Assembly (NCBI RefSeq): GCF_001557875.1
Contig: NZ_LNRF01000004.1
Coordinates: 248,001 to 312,000, forward strand
Length of the DNA stretch: 64,000 nucleotides
DNA from: Vibrio splendidus
Lineage (GTDB): Bacteria; Pseudomonadota; Gammaproteobacteria; Enterobacterales; Vibrionaceae
Direction of reading: 5' to 3'
Shown here piece by piece: positions 59,342 to 64,000 of the stretch (within the stretch, counting starts at the first letter, position 1; each line of letters opens with the position of its first letter). The position numbers and the translations under genes are program-made. The notes below the pieces were generated by a model. It was not told where the DNA came from, did not search any database, and saw only the letters and a program-made list of their open reading frames with translations.

Positions 59342-59953
59342 TTAGAAAAACCAGCTTCGATTGTCTTCTAGTTCTTTGCGGCACTGCTTCAGCTGCCATC
59401 CATAATCTTTTGCTTGCTGTTCGACTTTGCGCGCCACCTTAATCAACGATGGCTTGCTGTTGTATGACTTGCGCTTATAACCACCACGGCCTTCATGATA
59501 AGCCAGATATTGGTTATATGGGTCCCATAGTGATATACCCAACTGACGACGCGTCTCACTGGTGTACCAACCGATGAACATCAATGCATCATCAAAGTTG
59601 GTTCTTGAACCACCGTTATTGGTCGCCTTTTGAAAATCTTCCCAAGCTGGGTCTTGAGCTTGTGCATAACCGTAGGCACTGCTTACACGCCCCCACGGTA
59701 TAAAGCCAAGAATGTAATCTTTAGGTGGGCGCGCATCATGGCGATAGCTACTCTCTTGTTTTACAAAAGCCATCGCGACGTTAATCGGCGTGCCCCACTC
59801 TTCTTGCATATCCAAGGCATCTTCATACCACGAAGGGTGCTCTCGAAAGATGCTACACAAATTATCTTGTTGCTTTGGCGGTGGCGTTGCACATCCAACC
59901 AATAGGCTAGAGACAACACCAACAGTCACTACAGGTAACCATTTACTACTCAT
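59342..59953 (-). CDS. Lytic-transglycosylase-like (SLT fold) lipoprotein
   Basis: This 203-residue lipoprotein has the signal peptide MSSKWLPVVTVGVVSSLLVGC, with lipobox LVGC (Cys21), then an SLT/lysozyme-like domain. FVKQESSYRHDARP contains the expected catalytic Glu, with later SAYGYAQA and YHEGRGGY motifs. It probably cleaves or binds peptidoglycan in the periplasm. I chose ATG 59953 for a normal lipoprotein leader; the frame extends 14 codons further. It lies between gshA and luxS, 24 nt before luxS, so likely shares their transcript. Confidence 0.83.
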   Translation of the reverse strand: MSSKWLPVVTVGVVSSLLVGCATPPPKQQDNLCSIFREHPSWYEDALDMQEEWGTPINVAMAFVKQESSYRHDARPPKDYILGFIPWGRVSSAYGYAQAQDPAWEDFQKATNNGGSRTNFDDALMFIGWYTSETRRQLGISLWDPYNQYLAYHEGRGGYKRKSYNSKPSLIKVARKVEQQAKDYGWQLKQCRKELEDNRSWFF

Positions 59954-60002
59954 ACGAGTAGGCTGACCTAATAAGGCTTGCTTCCTTTCCACCAAAGTCT
60001 CG

Positions 60003-61571
60003 CTATGCTTTTAAATACGAAAAATAATCCGCTAAGAAGCTATCAAAATCTTGAGTGCTTGCTTCTTCACTTTGTTGCTGAGCAGTCACAGAGCGTTGAA
60101 CTTCTGCTTCCATCAACTCAGCTGAATATACTTTGTATTGGTGTGCTTTGTGCTGTTGAGCATACGTTTTACCTAACGCACAACCCACTTTACCCAAACC
60201 ACCCAGTTTTTTAGTCTCTTCTAGCAACTGGCCAGAAATGGTCAGCTCTGGATTATCAATCCAAGCTTCAAGCGTATCGCAGGTTTCTTGGTATGCACGA
60301 CCACCTTGCTCTGTATCCATCATCTCGGCAATAGAGCGCAGATCTTTGAAGACACGCTTCGCCCAGTCTTGCAGAGACAATCGCTCGCCATGACAACCAA
60401 TTTGCAGCTCTAGACCAACCTGACGACCTTCCAAAATCACCTTGTTCCAGTTATCGCGCCAACATTCAAGTTCGCAGTTATCCATCTCAGCAGAGTCAGA
60501 AAGAACACTCCACGTTAGGAATAAATCTAAGAAGCGAACTTGCTGCTCATTAATACCAATCGAGCTGAATGGGTTTACGTCTAATGAACGAACCTCGATG
60601 TACTCAACACCAGCACGTGCTAGTGCTTCAGATGGTTTCTCACCATTTTTCGCTACACGCTTAGGACGAATTGGAGCATAAAGCTCATTCTCAATTTGCA
60701 GTACGTTGCTATTCAATTGACGGTATTCACCATCAACCTTAGTGCCAATCTCTGCGAATTCTTCTGATGGTGTACGAATCGCTTGATTCAAACCTTCAAG
60801 GTATTGGTCTAGGCTGTTGAAGCCAATCTTCAATACGCTTTGCGCACTGTTGGTGTAACCAAGATCGCTTAGGCGCAGTGCCGTTGCTTTTGGTAAGTAC
60901 AGTGTCTCGCCAATCTTTTCAAAAGGCAGGTTAGTTTCTCTTCCTTTGATGAAAGAAGAACATAACGCAGGTGAAGCACCGAAGAAGTATGGGATTAACC
61001 AACCAAAGCGATAGTAGTTACGAATCAAACCAAAGTAAGCATCTGACTTCGCTTCACAACGCGCTTCTTCTGTTTGCTCTCCAAATAGGCTATCCCAAAA
61101 GCTTTCTGGGAAAGAGAAGTTGAAGTGAACACCAGAAATAATCTGCATCAGACTACCGTAACGACGCTTTAGGCCTTCACGATATAGCGTCTTCATCTTA
61201 CCGTTATTAGAGGTGCCGTATTGCGCTAGCTGAATATAATCTTCACTACCAACGTAACAAGGCATAGAAAGCGGCCATAGTTTTTCGCCGTCTAACTTGG
61301 TTTGCGTGAAATGATGTATATCAGACAACTGATTCAAAAGCGTCGGAACGTCGTTAGAAACAGGCGTGATAAATTCCAGTAGCGACTCAGAGAAATCGGT
61401 CGTTACCCATTCGTTCATCAACGCAGATCCTAAAGCCTTAGGGTGCGGCCCAGTAGCAAGGTGCCCATCTTCCGTGTAGCGTAATGTTTCCCTTTCAACA
61501 CCACGACCAAATTGAGAGAAGGTCTTAGGGTTGGTTGCAACTTGCTTTAGTCGCGCAGCAAAATCAGTCAA
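60003..61571 (-). CDS. gshA: Glutamate-cysteine ligase
   Basis: This 522-residue enzyme of the E. coli-type (class 1) GshA family carries out the first step of glutathione synthesis. Blocks [26 protein letters not shown] and [14 protein letters not shown] are typical. It heads a - strand series with the transglycosylase lipoprotein and luxS; linkage of gshA and luxS occurs in E. coli as well. Confidence 0.96.
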   Translation of the reverse strand: MTDFAARLKQVATNPKTFSQFGRGVERETLRYTEDGHLATGPHPKALGSALMNEWVTTDFSESLLEFITPVSNDVPTLLNQLSDIHHFTQTKLDGEKLWPLSMPCYVGSEDYIQLAQYGTSNNGKMKTLYREGLKRRYGSLMQIISGVHFNFSFPESFWDSLFGEQTEEARCEAKSDAYFGLIRNYYRFGWLIPYFFGASPALCSSFIKGRETNLPFEKIGETLYLPKATALRLSDLGYTNSAQSVLKIGFNSLDQYLEGLNQAIRTPSEEFAEIGTKVDGEYRQLNSNVLQIENELYAPIRPKRVAKNGEKPSEALARAGVEYIEVRSLDVNPFSSIGINEQQVRFLDLFLTWSVLSDSAEMDNCELECWRDNWNKVILEGRQVGLELQIGCHGERLSLQDWAKRVFKDLRSIAEMMDTEQGGRAYQETCDTLEAWIDNPELTISGQLLEETKKLGGLGKVGCALGKTYAQQHKAHQYKVYSAELMEAEVQRSVTAQQQSEEASTQDFDSFLADYFSYLKA

Positions 61572-61671
61572 AATTCAGTTCACTTATCTTATATTGTTCT
61601 GATTAGAACTATCATAAATTAGGTTGGAGGAGAAAAGTAGAGTCTCTTCCCTCCCCCCTTTAATGTGTACT

Positions 61672-64000
61672 CTAACGAATGATTTCAAGCTCTTCTATTG
61701 GAATATCTAACTTTTCTAATTGTGGGCGAAGCGAAGTCGCGTCACCAACAACAATTATTTGATAATCATTCGGGTCGAACCATTTCTTCGATAGCTCGTT
61801 TAAGGTTTCTTTTGAGACCGTTTCAACTATCTGATTACGCTGTTGTAGGTAATCCTCATCAAGGCTCAATGCGACAATATTACTCAACAACCCAGCCTTT
61901 TGACTTGGCGTTTCGTATTTAAGCGCATCTTGTTGACCGACGGCGAGGCGCATAAATTTCACCTCTTCGTCAGTTAATCCACTCTGACTAAACTCATTCA
62001 ACTCATTAATAAACTCTTGAATCGATGGAACCGTCGCATTCGCCCTTACCTGCGCGCTAAATACCACTGCGCCAGTTTCTCGAGTACTTGCGAAGTAACC
62101 GCTTGCACCGTAAGTGTAGGCTTTGTCTTCACGTAGATTCTGGTTGATACGGCTATTGAAGTTACCCGCTAAATTGAAGTTAGCTAGTTGACTCAAATAC
62201 AGCTCACCAGTCGCATCAAATGGCAGGCCTTTACGAACCAAGCGAACAATGCTTTGCGGTGCACCCGGTTTGTCGACTAAATACAAATGTTGACCAGAAA
62301 GCTCTTTGACGATCTGGGGACGCGTTAATGGCGCCGCATCGCCTCGCCACTGTTCAAAGAATTGTAGCTGTTTCCCAACCTCTTTCTTCGAGATATCTCC
62401 CACAACAACAATATTGGCACCTTGTGGTGTGTAATGTTGTGCATAGAATTTTTTCACATCACCTAAGGTCAATTTCGATAGAGATTCCTTAGTGCCATCA
62501 CTTGCGCGAGCAAAAATACTATCACCAAACAGCACTTCACGAGTTGCTTGGGAAGCCATCCAGCTTGGCTGCTGGTGCTGATAGACAACGCCTTCTAACA
62601 TCTGCTTCTTAACGCGCTCGAAATCTTGCTCATCGAACTTAGGCTCGAATAGAACCTCTTGCACAATCGCCAAGGTTTGAGGCAAGTTTTTCTCTAGCGT
62701 CGAGACTGAAATATCTGTGGTGTAGCTGCCTGCACTAATGCTCACGCTACTACCAAGTTTATCTAAGGTCGCTTGTAACTCTTCAACTGTTCGTTTGGTT
62801 GAACCTTCTTCCATCATCGAAGCCGTTAGGTTCGCCAGCCCCTCTTGCCCTTTACGAACATAACGCTCACCTGCTGGAAGTTGAATTTGTAGCTGTACTG
62901 TCGGTGTTTCGTTCGTCACAGTACCAATCAAGTCCGTGCCATTTGCAAAGTGCATGCGGTACAGCTCAGGCATGGTCGCCTCAACACCAAAGTTCACTTC
63001 TGGCATCACACTGCGATCAAACGTGTTCGGTGCTTTTCTGAAATCCAGTTGGTCTTCCGTCACCTTGCTGTATTCAGGCAACGTACGTGGTGGCGTGGTA
63101 AAAGTCGCTTCACGAACCGCTAAATCGAGCTTTTTCTTAGGAACCACACTCAAGGTAACCTTGTGCTTACCTTCGATGAAATCTTGGTATGCCTTGCTTA
63201 CACTTTCAGGAGTCACTGCTCGGATTTGATCGAGTTGCGATTCAATTCGATCAGGCTGACCATAGAAGGTTTGGTTAGACGCGAGTTGCGACACCTTACC
63301 TTTTACGCTTTGCAATGCAAAAACGGCATTCGCTTCTGCCATGCCAGTGATCTGGTCTAGACGCTCTTGTTCAACGCCCTCTTTCGAGAATTGCTCTAAT
63401 GTATCCATCAGCTCTTTATTGAGAACCGTCAAATCGCCTTTTTCACCTGAGTTACCCATCGCATACACGTACATGGTACAAGCAAGCTCAGCACAATCAT
63501 GGAAAGATCCAGCGCTAACTGCCTTCTGCGTTTTTACTAGGTTTTGATACAAGTAACTGTTGGTACCTGAACCTAATACGTTAGATAGCGCATTCAAGGA
63601 AGCCTGTGTCTCTTCTCCGCGATAGGTTGTTGGCCAGCCCACAAGTACCATCGGCTGACGAATATTGTCTTCTAAGGTGATGTACTTATCTTCTGTTAGA
63701 ACAGCTGGTTGCTTCTCTGCCGCCTTCACTTCAGGACCTTGAGGGATTGGACCAAAGTACTTGTTAACCCACTCTAGCGTGTCATCAACGTCGATATCAC
63801 CACCAATCGTTAACACGGCATTGTTTGGACCGTACCAACGCAGGAAAAAGGCTTTGAGGTCATTCACATCAACACGGTCGAGATCTTCAACATAGCCGAT
63901 TGGTTGCCAAGAGTAAGGGTGACCTTCTGGGTAAAGCGCTTCGCCCATGCGTTCCCACATTAAGCCATAAGGACGGTTTTCGTAGCTCTGCGCTCGCTCG
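61672..64000 (-). CDS. M16 family zinc metallopeptidase (insulinase type), C-terminal part
   Basis: About 776 residues of a longer protein whose N-terminus lies beyond the window; the frame remains open to base 64000 (reading ERAQSYENRPYG just before the first internal ATG at 63960). It contains the end of the first M16 domain and the second, inactive-type M16 domain, including RMHFANGTDLI. The HxxEH zinc motif should be in the missing part. M16 peptidases of this size are usually periplasmic. Substrate not known. Confidence 0.85.
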   Translation of the reverse strand, partial: ERAQSYENRPYGLMWERMGEALYPEGHPYSWQPIGYVEDLDRVDVNDLKAFFLRWYGPNNAVLTIGGDIDVDDTLEWVNKYFGPIPQGPEVKAAEKQPAVLTEDKYITLEDNIRQPMVLVGWPTTYRGEETQASLNALSNVLGSGTNSYLYQNLVKTQKAVSAGSFHDCAELACTMYVYAMGNSGEKGDLTVLNKELMDTLEQFSKEGVEQERLDQITGMAEANAVFALQSVKGKVSQLASNQTFYGQPDRIESQLDQIRAVTPESVSKAYQDFIEGKHKVTLSVVPKKKLDLAVREATFTTPPRTLPEYSKVTEDQLDFRKAPNTFDRSVMPEVNFGVEATMPELYRMHFANGTDLIGTVTNETPTVQLQIQLPAGERYVRKGQEGLANLTASMMEEGSTKRTVEELQATLDKLGSSVSISAGSYTTDISVSTLEKNLPQTLAIVQEVLFEPKFDEQDFERVKKQMLEGVVYQHQQPSWMASQATREVLFGDSIFARASDGTKESLSKLTLGDVKKFYAQHYTPQGANIVVVGDISKKEVGKQLQFFEQWRGDAAPLTRPQIVKELSGQHLYLVDKPGAPQSIVRLVRKGLPFDATGELYLSQLANFNLAGNFNSRINQNLREDKAYTYGASGYFASTRETGAVVFSAQVRANATVPSIQEFINELNEFSQSGLTDEEVKFMRLAVGQQDALKYETPSQKAGLLSNIVALSLDEDYLQQRNQIVETVSKETLNELSKKWFDPNDYQIIVVGDATSLRPQLEKLDIPIEELEIIR

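Overview
The window looks like a stretch of chromosome 1 of a Vibrio. The evidence is a chitobiose-phosphorylase operon, a LuxR/HapR-type quorum-sensing regulator, a Vibrio-style pilABCD cluster, LuxS, FbpABC iron uptake and a vibrio-type ERIC repeat. Protein wording and intergenic repeats give me an impression of the Splendidus clade, but I cannot prove that from sequence alone. Gene order is largely shared with other gammaproteobacteria. I found no phage, plasmid, integron, CRISPR array, defence island, insertion sequence, tRNA or rRNA.

Layout. (1) Positions 1-7320 hold the end of a chitin-oligosaccharide operon on the + strand: GH9 hydrolase (partial), glucosamine kinase, GH20 hexosaminidase, chitobiose phosphorylase and a hexose-phosphate mutase. 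Together they convert (GlcNAc)2 and its deacetylated relatives into phosphorylated sugars. (2) 7361-11310: fbpABC ferric-iron ABC transporter on the - strand, behind a Fur-like box. (3) 11568-13227: glnK-amtB ammonium uptake with a sigma-54-type promoter. (4) 13410-16634: yacL and acnB, with an ERIC element between them. (5) 16907-24179: hrpB, mrcB (PBP1B) and a patatin/Omp85-type outer-membrane protein on the - strand. (6) 24214-30353: sfsA, dksA, gluQ, pcnB-folK, panB-panC on the + strand. (7) 30482-35671: yadG-yadH exporter, a SulP anion transporter divergent from a beta carbonic anhydrase, and hpt. (8) 36009-36614: LuxR/HapR/LitR-type quorum-sensing master regulator with a likely Qrr sRNA target over its ribosome binding site. 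(9) 36932-44070: pdhR-aceE-aceF-lpd with two PdhR operator-like palindromes. (10) 44507-52290: ampD, nadC, pilABCD, coaE, zapD, yacG. (11) 52687-56301: rpsP-rimM-trmD-rplS and ffh. (12) 56493-58695: ypjD-like and CorB-like membrane proteins. (13) 58799-64000: gshA, a transglycosylase lipoprotein, luxS and a partial M16 peptidase.

The genes are mostly core metabolism and housekeeping. The less ordinary content is between genes: an ERIC repeat directly after acnB, two copies of a roughly 170-210 bp dispersed repeat that starts with a terminator hairpin (36633-36842 and 52445-52608), a 21-copy CGAGTAA tandem repeat after yacG, and several intercistronic hairpins. Quorum sensing (luxS, the luxR homologue), chitin use and type IV pilus genes occur in one window, which fits a chitin-colonising marine vibrio. 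I did not find a previously undescribed multi-gene system.
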